Source: AC-52 sp044870295
GTDB lineage: Bacteria > Actinomycetota > UBA4738
NCBI GenBank assembly: GCA_044870295.1
Contig: JBIOYQ010000045.1
Location: 1 to 9,193, forward strand
Reading direction: 5' to 3'
Length of the DNA stretch: 9,193 nt
The first letter of the stretch is position 1. Each line of letters opens with the position of its first letter. Under the pieces are notes generated by a model, which saw nothing but the letters and a program-made list of their open reading frames with translations, made no database searches and was not told where the DNA came from. The translations under genes were made by a program, and so were the position numbers. Positions 1 through 7,065 of this stretch are shown one piece after another.

Positions 1-1032
1 CTCGCGGAGAACTCCACCTTCGAGGAAGTGGTCTTCCTCCTCCACAACCTCCGGCTCCCCACCCAGTCGGAGCTGGAGGACCTCACCGAGCAGATGGTGA
101 ACGACCGGGAGGCCGGGGACTTCCTCACCGGACTCATGCCGACCTTCGCCGAGCAGACCTCCCCGATGTCGATGCTGCGGACCTCCGTGTCGGCAGCCTC
201 GGCCTACGACCCGGACGGGTGGGATCAGTCGCCGGAGGCGAACTACCGCAAGGCCATCCGGCTGATCTCGCTCATGCCCACGCTGATGGCCTCCTACGAC
301 CGCCATCGCCGCGAACTGCCCGCCGTGGAGCCGAATCCCAAGCTGCCCCACGCGGCCAACCTGCTGTACATGCTCACCGGCGAGGAGCCGGACCAGCGGG
401 CCGCCGAGATCTTCGACACGGTCTTCATCCTGTACGGGGACCACACCATGAACGCCTCGACGTTCACCGCCCGGGTGGTCGCCAGCACCCTGGCGGACAT
501 GCACTCGGCCGTCACGGCGGCCATCGCGGCCTTGAAGGGACCGCTGCACGGCGGGGCGAACGAAGAGGCCTTCCGCATGCTGGAGGAGATCGGGTCGGTC
601 GACCGCGCCGAGGAGTACGTGAAGGACCTGTTCGAACGCAAGCAGCTGATCATGGGGTTCGGGCACAGGGTGTACCGGACCGTAGACGACCCGCGCGCCA
701 CCATCTTGCGGCGGCTGTCCAAGGAGCTCGGCGAGAGCGCCGGCGACACTCGGTGGTTCGACATCTCCGAAGCGGTGGAGCGCATCGTGCTGCAGGAAAA
801 GGGACTCCGGGCGAACGTCGACTTCTACATGGCCAGCGTCCTGCGTTACCTGGGGCTGCCCACCGACCTGTTTACGCCGCTGTTCGCCGCAGCTCGAGCC
901 TCCGGCTGGACTGCCCACATCCGGGAGCAGTACGCGGACAATCGGATCATCCGGCCGGACTCGGAGTACATCGGGCCGCGCGACCAGACGTGGGTGCCCA
1001 TCGAGGAACGGACGGAGGAGATGGCGTCGTGA
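1..1032 (+). CDS. gltA: Citrate synthase, 5'-truncated by the window edge
   Basis: Condenses acetyl-CoA with oxaloacetate to citrate, the entry step of the TCA cycle; cytosolic. The frame is open from base 1 and ends in TGA at 1030-1032, giving 343 residues. Prokaryotic citrate synthases are usually about 370-430 residues, so a few dozen N-terminal residues are probably missing. The three catalytic residues of the family are visible: His in LHGGAN (codon 547-549), His in GFGHRVY (664-666) and Asp in NVDFYM (820-822). The C-terminal signature LFTPLFAAAR, GWTAHIREQ and the RIIRP arginine region are also present. The stop overlaps the GTG of the CBS-domain gene by 4 bases, so the two are probably translated together. 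The paralogue 2-methylcitrate synthase shares all these motifs and cannot be excluded from sequence alone; no prp genes are seen nearby. The family is certain, the exact substrate is likely but not proven. Confidence 0.92.
   Translation, partial: LAENSTFEEVVFLLHNLRLPTQSELEDLTEQMVNDREAGDFLTGLMPTFAEQTSPMSMLRTSVSAASAYDPDGWDQSPEANYRKAIRLISLMPTLMASYDRHRRELPAVEPNPKLPHAANLLYMLTGEEPDQRAAEIFDTVFILYGDHTMNASTFTARVVASTLADMHSAVTAAIAALKGPLHGGANEEAFRMLEEIGSVDRAEEYVKDLFERKQLIMGFGHRVYRTVDDPRATILRRLSKELGESAGDTRWFDISEAVERIVLQEKGLRANVDFYMASVLRYLGLPTDLFTPLFAAARASGWTAHIREQYADNRIIRPDSEYIGPRDQTWVPIEERTEEMAS
1014..1020 (+). promoter_or_regulatory. Shine-Dalgarno sequence fixing the CBS gene start
   Basis: GGAGGAG lies inside the last codons of the citrate synthase gene, 8 bases before the GTG at 1029. 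This strong site supports the GTG over the later in-frame ATG at residue 7. Confidence 0.75.
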
Positions 1033-1493
1033 AAGTCTCGGAGATCATGACCGGGGCCGCCGTGATCGATCATTCCGACGACACCCTGGCCGAGGCCGCG
1101 CGCAAGATGTGGAAGCAGCAGACCGGGTCGCTGCGGGTCATGGAGGGCGACGACCTGATCGGCATCCTGACGGAACGTGACGTCTTGAGGGCGGTCGCCT
1201 CCGGCACCAGGCTCGACGAGGTTCGCATCTCCGAGGTGATGAGCAAGGACGTCCTGACCGTGGGGCCACAGGCTTCGCTCCGGGAGGCCGCGAAGATCAT
1301 GGCCGACCGGTGGATCCGGCACTTGCCGGTGGTCGACGGCGGGAAGGTGGTCGGGGTACTGTCGCAACGCGACCTGGCAGCCGTCCTGGCCGGCGCCCTG
1401 AACGAACCGGATGCGTTGACGGCGCTGGTCGAGGCGTCCGAGCTGGCCCGTGAGCGCCGCCTGAAGCGCATCGAGCACGGCGTCTGGGACTGA
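1029..1493 (+). CDS. Tandem CBS-domain protein coupled to citrate synthase
   Basis: A 154-residue cytosolic protein made of two CBS motifs (about residues 5-57 and 68-121) plus a short charged C-terminal helix. Each motif shows the usual pattern: an entry segment (SEIMT, SEVMSKDVLTV), a central helix (TLAEAARKM, SLREAAKIM), a strand pair (LIGILTERDVL, VVGVLSQRDLA). Paired CBS domains form a Bateman module that commonly binds AMP, ATP, SAM or NAD, and the TERD/SQRD Asp resembles the ribose-contacting Asp of nucleotide binders. No catalytic or DNA-binding domain is attached, so it would act as a stand-alone sensor or partner protein. The GTG start overlaps the preceding stop (GTGA) and has a strong ribosome site. 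The gene lies 7 bases from the end of the convergent transporter gene. Its target is unknown; a link to citrate synthase is inferred only from position. Confidence 0.88.
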   Translation: MKVSEIMTGAAVIDHSDDTLAEAARKMWKQQTGSLRVMEGDDLIGILTERDVLRAVASGTRLDEVRISEVMSKDVLTVGPQASLREAAKIMADRWIRHLPVVDGGKVVGVLSQRDLAAVLAGALNEPDALTALVEASELARERRLKRIEHGVWD

Positions 1494-1496
1494 CCT

Positions 1497-1508
1497 CGGC
1501 CTAGGCCG
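1497..1508. repeat. 12-base perfect palindrome between convergent genes
   Basis: CGGCCTAGGCCG is a perfect inverted repeat that spans the 7-base gap and includes the TAG stop of the minus-strand transporter gene. As a hairpin it has a 4-bp stem and a 4-base loop, with no T-run on either side. It may help terminate or separate the converging transcripts, or be chance in GC-rich DNA. Confidence 0.4.
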
Positions 1509-2760
1509 CCGACGTCCCTTCGGCCAGCCCTCGGAACAGCACCGGCCGCACCAGGTACATCACGCCGAGGATGAGGTAGAACCCGGCCATGACGGCCACC
1601 CCGGTCCGAAAGGACAGCGGCACCACCGCGGGGATGAACGCGCCGGCCACCCACGCCAACTGGAACGCCATGTCATACCGGACGAACACCCGGCCGTGCG
1701 CTCCGTCCGGGGCGTACCGCTGCATCAAGCTCTGGAAGGACAGCCGTCCGAATTCCGTGGCCAGGCCGGCGAACCCGGCGAACGCCGCCAGCACGGGCAA
1801 CTGGAAGGCGGCCACGGCGAAGAGGGCTACCACGCCGGCGGCCAGCAGCGAGGCGAACACTGCGGCCTCCTCGCGGAGGAACCGCGACAGGTGGGGGGCG
1901 ATCACGTCGCCGGCGAAGGCGCCCGCCGCCGCGGCGACCGCCAGGATCCCGAACCAGTAGGCGGGATGGTTCCCACCGCGCAGGGCGAAGGCCAGGAGGA
2001 AGAACAGGAATCCGCTGGCCCCCTTCAATGCGGCCGTTCCCACCGCGGCAGCGGTCAGGCGGGGGATCGCCCCCAGCTTCGTCACCTCGCCTGGGACGCG
2101 ATCCATCCGAGGCCGGGGAAGCCGGAGGGTCAGGAGAGAGGTGATCGCGTACGCGGCGGCCGCCAGGTTCACCACCGGCTCCGACCCACCGAGCTTGAGC
2201 AGGCCCAGCCCAGGTGCCGCGGCCACGAGCCCGCCGATCACGGTCAGTCGGGACAGGCGGGCGTTGGCCGCGACCAGGCCCTCCCGGCCGGGGGCGTACG
2301 CCATGACCAGGCCGTTCTTGGTGATGCCGTTCGCCTTCGACAGGACCAGCAGGAGGAAGGCGAGCGGAAACAGCAGGAGCGAATCGAACCTCGAGGCGGC
2401 GTACAGGGCGACGGCGGCTCGCCCCGCCGAAGAGACGAAGGCGATCGCTCGCAGGTGCCCCCACCGATCCAGAAGGGGAACCAGCGCCGGCGCCGCGACC
2501 GCGAGCGGGGCCATAGTGAGCAGCAGGTACAGGGCGACCTTCAGCTTCGCCTCGCCCACCGGAACGGAGAAGAACACCGAGTCCGCCAGGGCGATGACGA
2601 TCAGCGCGTCCCCCGCCGCGCCGGCCAGTTGCACCAGGGCATAGGCGTCGAGGGGCTCGTGCGAGTGCCACATCCGCATGATCGGCCGGACCGTGCGATC
2701 CACGGCCCGCGACCACGCGGGCGGCCTGCTCCGTCCGGCCGGGTTCGCCTCGCGCTCCAC
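1501..2760 (-). CDS. MFS-type multidrug/solute transporter, 12 predicted helices
   Basis: A 419-residue integral membrane protein with about 12 hydrophobic segments in two groups of six, as in the major facilitator superfamily. A basic and proline-rich N-terminal tail of about 30 residues precedes helix 1 (region AYALVQLAGAAGDALIVI). The loop after helix 2 has LLDRWGHLR, resembling the MFS motif A region (GxLaDrxGrr). The other helices include LLLFPLAFLLLVLS, LTAAAVGTAALKG and MAGFYLILGVMYLV. I chose the GTG at 2758-2760 because AGGAG (2769-2773) sits 8 bases upstream; the open frame continues to 2820 inside metF, and an ATG at 2679 is the next alternative. The gene starts 25 bases after the metF-like stop, so it is likely the last gene of the purN operon. 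The substrate cannot be read from the sequence; efflux or uptake of a folate- or purine-linked compound would be guesswork. Confidence 0.82.
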   Translation of the reverse strand: MEREANPAGRSRPPAWSRAVDRTVRPIMRMWHSHEPLDAYALVQLAGAAGDALIVIALADSVFFSVPVGEAKLKVALYLLLTMAPLAVAAPALVPLLDRWGHLRAIAFVSSAGRAAVALYAASRFDSLLLFPLAFLLLVLSKANGITKNGLVMAYAPGREGLVAANARLSRLTVIGGLVAAAPGLGLLKLGGSEPVVNLAAAAYAITSLLTLRLPRPRMDRVPGEVTKLGAIPRLTAAAVGTAALKGASGFLFFLLAFALRGGNHPAYWFGILAVAAAAGAFAGDVIAPHLSRFLREEAAVFASLLAAGVVALFAVAAFQLPVLAAFAGFAGLATEFGRLSFQSLMQRYAPDGAHGRVFVRYDMAFQLAWVAGAFIPAVVPLSFRTGVAVMAGFYLILGVMYLVRPVLFRGLAEGTSAA

Positions 2761-2768
2761 GCCGGTCA

Positions 2769-2773
2769 CTCCT
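2769..2773 (-). promoter_or_regulatory. Shine-Dalgarno sequence of the MFS transporter gene
   Basis: AGGAG on the minus strand lies in the 25-base gap after the metF-like stop and 8 bases before the GTG at 2760. It is the best ribosome site near the possible starts and decides the start called here. Confidence 0.55.
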
Positions 2774-2785
2774 GGACGGCCCGTG

Positions 2786-3709
2786 TCAGGGCAACCCGGG
2801 GCGGGGCAGCAGCCCCGCACCCTCGATCACGTGCCGGACGGGATCCATGCGACCCAGGCCCATCAGGTGGATCCCCGCGATGCCCTGGATCGCCTTCAAC
2901 CTGGCCACGATCTCCACGATGATGCGCACAGCCTCGGCCTCGTGGTCGGTTCCAGCATCGTCCAAGCGGCGGATCACGTGCTCCGGGACGGCCACGCCCG
3001 GGATCTGATCCCGCATGTACCTGGCCGACCGCGGGCCCTTCGGGACGGCCACGCCCGCCAGGACGAACATACGCTCCAGGACGCCCCGGGAACTGGCTCG
3101 CTCGGCCCAGTCCTCGAAGGCGTCGACGTCGAACACGATCTGCGTCTGGACGAAATCCGCCCCGGCGTCCGCCTTCTGCTCGAGGCGGTCGAAGCGGTAG
3201 TCGGGGACCAGCGGCACGTCGGCCACGCCCACGAAGTACCGGGGGGCGGCGTCGATCGGAACCCCCGACAGGAGCCGGCCGTCGGCCCGCAGACCCGCCA
3301 CCAGCTGGATGAGGTCCAGCACCTCCAGGTCGTACACGGCTTTCGCGTCCGGGTGATCGCCCGTCTCGGTAGTGTCGCCCGTGAGGCACAGGATGTTTCG
3401 AGCTCCCAGCGCCCACGCTCCGAGCAGATCGGCCGTCAACCCCAGGCGGTTGCGGTCGCGAACCGTCATCTGCAGGACCGGCTCGAGGCCGGCCCCGGCG
3501 ACCAGGCCGGCGCCGGCCACAGCCGACATGTGCGCCGAGGCGGTGGGGTTGTCGGTCACGTTCACGGCGTCCGCGTATCCCACCAGGCCACGAGCCTGCA
3601 GCGTGACGGCGTCGGGGTCGGCGGACTTGGGAGGCACGACTTCAGCGGTGACGCAGAAGACCCCTTGGTGGAGCAGGCGCTCCAGGCGACTGTCCGACCG
3701 CAGGGTCAC
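2786..3709 (-). CDS. metF: Methylenetetrahydrofolate reductase (MetF-like)
   Basis: Expected to reduce 5,10-methylene-THF to 5-methyl-THF, the methyl donor for methionine synthesis; cytosolic TIM-barrel flavoprotein family, 307 residues. Seen: TAEVVPPK near the N-terminus, with Glu23 where the family's active-site Glu lies; VNVTDNPTASAHMS (50-62); QMTVRDRNR (80-88); ILCLTGD (106-112); GDHPDAK (117-123); KADAGADFVQTQIVFD (179-194). The QMTxRDRNR form matches the metF branch common in actinobacteria, thermophiles and acetogens more than the E. coli enzyme. Usual electron donor and flavin cannot be deduced. The GTG at 3707-3709 overlaps the folD stop by 4 bases (GTGA), which fits translational coupling and family length. 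The frame stays open far upstream to 4042, but that extension is folD antisense-like Gly/Arg-rich sequence and is rejected. Other C1 enzymes of this barrel family are possible but less likely. Confidence 0.88.
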   Translation of the reverse strand: MTLRSDSRLERLLHQGVFCVTAEVVPPKSADPDAVTLQARGLVGYADAVNVTDNPTASAHMSAVAGAGLVAGAGLEPVLQMTVRDRNRLGLTADLLGAWALGARNILCLTGDTTETGDHPDAKAVYDLEVLDLIQLVAGLRADGRLLSGVPIDAAPRYFVGVADVPLVPDYRFDRLEQKADAGADFVQTQIVFDVDAFEDWAERASSRGVLERMFVLAGVAVPKGPRSARYMRDQIPGVAVPEHVIRRLDDAGTDHEAEAVRIIVEIVARLKAIQGIAGIHLMGLGRMDPVRHVIEGAGLLPRPGLP

Positions 3710-4620
3710 GAACGCCGGGTCGAGCGAGCGCGCCCACCAGCCGTCGCGCCATGATCGGCGGCTCGCTCGGCCGCCGTGACCACGTTCGCCATGAGCATGG
3801 CCACCGTCATGGGGCCGACGCCTCCAGGGACCGGACTGATGGCGCCGGCTACCTTCGACACCTGATCGAAGTCGACGTCGCCGACCAGCTTGCCGTCCGG
3901 ACCCTTGTTCGTCCCGACATCGATCACCACCGCGCCCGGGCTCACCATGTCGGCGGTGATCGCCCTCGGGACGCCGGCTGCCACCACGAGGATCTCCGCG
4001 CGGCGGGTCTCCAGGGCCAGGTCCTTCGTTCCCGTGTGGCACAGCGTCACGGTGGCGTTCAACCCGGATCCCTTGAGGGTCAGCAAGATCGACAGGGGCC
4101 GGCCGACCAGCGTCGACCTCCCGACCACCACCACGCGCCTGCCTTCGACCGCGATGCCCTCGCGGTGCAGCATCTCCACCACGCCGGCCGGCGTCGCGGG
4201 CACATACCGGGGCCGCCCCATGGCCAGCAGTCCCTGGTTCTCGGGGTGCAGGCCGTCGACGTCCTTCTCCGGGTCGATGGCCCGTTGCAGCTCGAAGATG
4301 TCGATCGCCGACTCGTCGGGCAGGGGACTCTGGACGATGACGCCGTGGACCTGCGGATCACGGTTGAGCCGGTGGATGACCTCCAGGGCCTGATCCTGGG
4401 TGACCTGGGCCGGGAGGAGTTGATCGAACGCGTTCATGCCGGCTTCGGCGGCCGCCTTGTACTTCATCCCGACGTACAGGGCCGACGCGGGATCGTCACC
4501 GATCAGGAGGTCGACGAAGCCGGGCACGACGCCTCGGGCGGCAAGGCCGCGGACGCGCTCGGCCACCTCCGCGCGCACCTCGGCCGCGATCCTCTTGCCG
4601 TCGATGATCGTGGCGGTCAT
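3706..4620 (-). CDS. folD: FolD, methylene-THF dehydrogenase / methenyl-THF cyclohydrolase
   Basis: Bifunctional cytosolic enzyme that oxidises 5,10-methylene-THF with NAD(P)+ to methenyl-THF, then hydrolyses it to 10-formyl-THF, the formyl donor for PurN and PurH. It is 304 residues long, close to the usual 280-300. Motifs in order: Tyr49 and catalytic Lys53 in YVGMKYKAA; VIVQSPLPD, where most homologues have QLPLP; KDVDGLHPENQG with the folate-binding Asp; the Rossmann motif VVGRSTLVGRPLS; ATVTLCHTGTKDL; DVGTNK; and PVPGGVGPMT near the C-terminus. The start is the ATG at 4618-4620 (MTATIIDGK), the normal family N-terminus; a GTG two codons upstream is possible. No clear Shine-Dalgarno is visible. 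The gene follows purH by 22 bases and overlaps the metF-like start by 4. The C-terminal tail after the conserved core is about 20 residues of low-complexity Ala/Gly/Arg. Confidence 0.96.
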   Translation of the reverse strand: MTATIIDGKRIAAEVRAEVAERVRGLAARGVVPGFVDLLIGDDPASALYVGMKYKAAAEAGMNAFDQLLPAQVTQDQALEVIHRLNRDPQVHGVIVQSPLPDESAIDIFELQRAIDPEKDVDGLHPENQGLLAMGRPRYVPATPAGVVEMLHREGIAVEGRRVVVVGRSTLVGRPLSILLTLKGSGLNATVTLCHTGTKDLALETRRAEILVVAAGVPRAITADMVSPGAVVIDVGTNKGPDGKLVGDVDFDQVSKVAGAISPVPGGVGPMTVAMLMANVVTAAERAADHGATAGGRARSTRRS

Positions 4621-4642
4621 CGCCACCACAATAGCGGGCGGG

Positions 4643-6193
4643 CTAGTGGCGGAAGTGCCGGCGGCCGGCGAGGACCATCGCCATGCCGAGTTCCTCCGCT
4701 GCCGCCACGACCTCCTCGTCCCGAACGGATCCACCGGGCTGGATGACGGCGGCCACGCCGGCCTGGCCGGCCCGGTCGATGCCGTCGCGGAAGGGGAAGA
4801 AGGCGTCGGACGCCAGCACCGATCCCCTCGCCTTCTCTCCGGCGTGCCGCGCGGCGACGTCGACGCTGGTCACACGGTTCATCTGACCCGCCCCGACGCC
4901 AACCGTCGCCAGCCCCTTCGCCAGCACGATGGCGTTGGACTTCGCTCGGGCCGCCACGGTCCACGCGAACAGCAGGTCCTCCCACTGCTCCTCCGTGGGT
5001 TCGACGGAGGTCACCACCTTCATGTCGGACCTGGTCTCCACGATCGCGTCCATGTCCTGCACCAGGGCGCCTCCCTCGATGAACCGGATGTCGAGCCCAC
5101 CCGTCGTGGCCAGGGGCGCCCGGACCACGCGTAGGTTGGCTTTCTGCGCGAACACCTGCAGGGCGGCCTCGGTGAACGCCGGCGCCACCACCACCTCCGT
5201 GAACACCGCCGACATGACCCGAGCGGCTTCGTCGTCCACTTCACCGTCGAACGCCACGATCCCGCCGAACGCCGACACGCGGTCGCCGTCCAGCGCCCGC
5301 TCGTAGGCCTGTGCCAGCGTGCCGGCCACGGCCACCCCGCAGGGGTTGTGGTGCTTGACGATCACGGCCGCCGGCCCGTCGAACTGCGACACCAGGGCCC
5401 GGGCCGCCTCCGTGTCGAGCCAGTTGTTGAAGGACATCTCGCGGCCCTGGAGGACCTCCGCGCCTCCCAGAGGGCCGGGGCCCGCGGGAGCCACATAGAG
5501 CGCGCCGCGCTGGTGGGGGTTCTCGCCGTAGCGAAGTTCGGACTCCTTCGCCATGCTGATCGACAGGCCGTGGGGCAGCTCGTCGTCGACGCCGCCCTCT
5601 TCGTGAACGTCGAACCACGCCGACACCGCCGTGTCGTAGGCCGCGGTGTGGTGGAAGGCCCGCCGGGCCAGCGCCCGACGCGTCTCCCGAGAGAGACCTC
5701 CCAGGGACGACAGCTCATCCAGGACGCCCTCGTAGGCATCGGGGCTCACGACCACGGCCACCGACTCGAAGTTCTTCGCGGCCGCCCGGACCATGGCCGG
5801 CCCGCCAATGTCGATCTGCTCGATGGTCTCCTCGTGAGACGCACCACGCGCCACCGTCTCCCGGAAGGGGTAGAGGTTGACCACCACCAGCTCGAACGGC
5901 TCGATCCCCTGCTCGCTCAGCTCGTCCACGTGGGACGGCTTCCGCCGGTCGGCCAGGATCCCGGCATGGATGCGCGGGTGCAGGGTCTTGACCCGCCCCC
6001 CCAGCATCTCCGGGAAGCCCGTCACGTCGGCGACCAGCGTCACGGGAACCCCGGCGTCGCGGAGCGTCCCCGCCGTGTTCCCGGTGGAGACCACCTCCAC
6101 GCCGGCTTCCACGAGCTGCCGGGCGAACTCGACCACGCCCGTCTTGTCGGCGACGGCGATCAACGCCCGGCGGATGGCCAGCGGGTCGGTCAT
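4643..6193 (-). CDS. purH: PurH, AICAR transformylase / IMP cyclohydrolase
   Basis: Bifunctional enzyme for the last two steps of IMP synthesis: formylation of AICAR with 10-formyl-THF, then ring closure. It has 516 residues, the normal length. The N-terminal MGS-like cyclohydrolase domain (about 1-140) carries ALIAVADKTG, STGNTAGTL, GFPEMLGGRVKTLHP. The transformylase domain (about 150-516) carries RYGENPHQ (from Arg221), REMSFNNWLD, VKHHNPCG with catalytic Lys280-His281, SAFGGIVAFD, RAKSNAIVLAK, SDAFFPF, QPGGSVRDEE and the terminal RHFRH. Arg221 and Lys280 sit 14 residues after E. coli Arg207 and Lys266, so the domains are collinear. The ATG at 6191-6193 overlaps the purN stop as ATGA, which indicates translational coupling. 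The frame is open further upstream over purN, but the product there has no PurH homology. Nothing is missing or broken. Confidence 0.97.
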   Translation of the reverse strand: MTDPLAIRRALIAVADKTGVVEFARQLVEAGVEVVSTGNTAGTLRDAGVPVTLVADVTGFPEMLGGRVKTLHPRIHAGILADRRKPSHVDELSEQGIEPFELVVVNLYPFRETVARGASHEETIEQIDIGGPAMVRAAAKNFESVAVVVSPDAYEGVLDELSSLGGLSRETRRALARRAFHHTAAYDTAVSAWFDVHEEGGVDDELPHGLSISMAKESELRYGENPHQRGALYVAPAGPGPLGGAEVLQGREMSFNNWLDTEAARALVSQFDGPAAVIVKHHNPCGVAVAGTLAQAYERALDGDRVSAFGGIVAFDGEVDDEAARVMSAVFTEVVVAPAFTEAALQVFAQKANLRVVRAPLATTGGLDIRFIEGGALVQDMDAIVETRSDMKVVTSVEPTEEQWEDLLFAWTVAARAKSNAIVLAKGLATVGVGAGQMNRVTSVDVAARHAGEKARGSVLASDAFFPFRDGIDRAGQAGVAAVIQPGGSVRDEEVVAAAEELGMAMVLAGRRHFRH

Positions 6194-6801
6194 CCGTCCA
6201 GAGCCTCGAGGACGTGGACCAGCCGTCCCTCGATCTTCAGCCGGCCCTCGGCCAGCAGGCGGGCAGCCTGAGGGAAGAGCCGGTGCTCGACCTCCTGGAT
6301 CCGGACGTGAAGGCTTCGCTCGTCGTCGTCGGGCAGGACCAGCACGGGCTCCTGCAGGACGATCGGCCCATGGTCCACCTCCTCGTCCACCAGGTGGACC
6401 GTCGCACCCGTCACCCGCATCCCCCACGCCAGCGCGTCCTGCACGGAATGGGCCCCGGGGAACGCCGGGAGCAGGGAAGGGTGGACGTTCAGGATCCGAT
6501 CGCGGAAGGCGCGGACGGTCGCCGCGCCCACGATGCGCATGTAGCCCGCCAGCAGGACGAACTCGACGGCCTCGTCCTCCAGAAGGCTGGTCAGTGCGTG
6601 GTCGAACTCCTCCCGCGACGCGTAGTGGCCGGGGTTCAGGACGACCGCCTTGACGCCGCGAGCCCGTGCCCGATCCAGGGCTCCGGCACCGGGCTTGTCC
6701 GAGACGACCAACACGATCGAGTGACCGACGTGCGGATCGTCCAGGAGCGCCTGCAGGTTCGTTCCGGTGCCCGAAGCCAGCACCGCGATCCGCGCGTCCA
6801 C
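6190..6801 (-). CDS. purN: PurN, phosphoribosylglycinamide formyltransferase
   Basis: Transfers the formyl group of 10-formyl-THF to GAR, the third step of purine synthesis. It is 203 residues, typical for PurN. Seen: phosphate-binding loop ASGTGTN (9-15; homologues usually have SGxGSN), VVSDKPGAGAL, LLAGYMRIVG, then ILNVHPSLLP with Asn105 and His107, and VDEEVDHGPIV with Asp143. These three correspond to the E. coli catalytic set Asn106, His108, Asp144. The start must be the GTG at 6799-6801: an in-frame TGA lies directly before it and the conserved LASGTGTN begins at residue 8. There is no good Shine-Dalgarno; instead a -10 box lies 7 bases upstream, so the mRNA may begin at or beside the GTG. 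First gene of the purN-purH-folD-metF-transporter run. Confidence 0.96.
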   Translation of the reverse strand: MDARIAVLASGTGTNLQALLDDPHVGHSIVLVVSDKPGAGALDRARARGVKAVVLNPGHYASREEFDHALTSLLEDEAVEFVLLAGYMRIVGAATVRAFRDRILNVHPSLLPAFPGAHSVQDALAWGMRVTGATVHLVDEEVDHGPIVLQEPVLVLPDDDERSLHVRIQEVEHRLFPQAARLLAEGRLKIEGRLVHVLEALDG

Positions 6802-6808
6802 TCACGCC

Positions 6809-6838
6809 AACCTAAGTGCCGCGGTTCGACGATGTCAA
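6809..6838 (-). promoter_or_regulatory. Promoter of the purN operon, probably giving a leaderless mRNA
   Basis: On the minus strand a perfect -35 box TTGACA (6833-6838) is followed after 18 bases by TAGGTT (6809-6814), a TANNNT -10 box of the actinobacterial kind. Only 7 bases separate the -10 box from the GTG at 6801, so transcription should start at or within a base or two of the start codon. This agrees with the missing ribosome site. The 18-base spacing is within normal range. Confidence 0.6.
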
Positions 6839-7023
6839 TTTGGGACAGCGGAGGGAGAAAGGAAGGACCCGGGGCGGCCGGGAAAGGCGACAGGGCGACC
6901 AGCTTTGTGCGCCCTTCTCTGGTGGCCTGGGTGCATGCCCTCAGGAACGCCCTCGCTCACCATTCCTCCCAGAGAATCTACGAGGGCAACGCACGAGGAA
7001 GAAGGGACAAGACATCTTCTTGA

Positions 7024-7045
7024 TCGAAGGATTCCGCTCCTTCGA
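7024..7045 (-). terminator. 8-bp perfect hairpin downstream of the propeller gene
   Basis: Read on the minus strand: TCGAAGGA, loop GCGGAA, TCCTTCGA. The stem is 8 bp without mismatch and begins about 100 bases after the propeller stop. It is followed by TCAAGAAG, not a T-run, so it is not a classical intrinsic terminator. Actinobacterial terminators often lack U-tracts, which keeps this possible. Confidence 0.35.
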
Positions 7046-7065
7046 AGCTGATGGCGACGAAGGCG

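Noticed and set aside
1696..2922. Long plus-strand open frame opposite the MFS and metF genes
   Set aside because: Product is Arg/Gly/Gln-rich without any motif, while the opposite strand encodes clear helices and MetF motifs. Long antisense frames are expected at this GC content.
3710..4042. N-terminal extension of the metF-like gene into folD
   Set aside because: The extra 111 residues are Gly/Arg-rich and match no MetF; the GTG overlapping the folD stop gives normal family length.
3751..4746. Plus-strand frame of 331 codons opposite folD
   Set aside because: His/Arg/Asp-rich low-complexity translation; the minus strand holds every FolD signature.
5348..6271. Plus-strand frame of 307 codons opposite purH
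   Set aside because: Antisense shadow of a complete purH gene; no ribosome site or recognisable domain.
6194..6805. N-terminal extension of purH across purN
   Set aside because: The frame is open only because stops are rare at high GC. PurN motifs are in another frame and the PurH family begins at the ATG at 6193.
7036..7050. TTCGAAGC resembling a tRNA T-loop
   Set aside because: It is one arm of the 8-bp hairpin; no acceptor stem, anticodon arm or D-loop can be placed around it.
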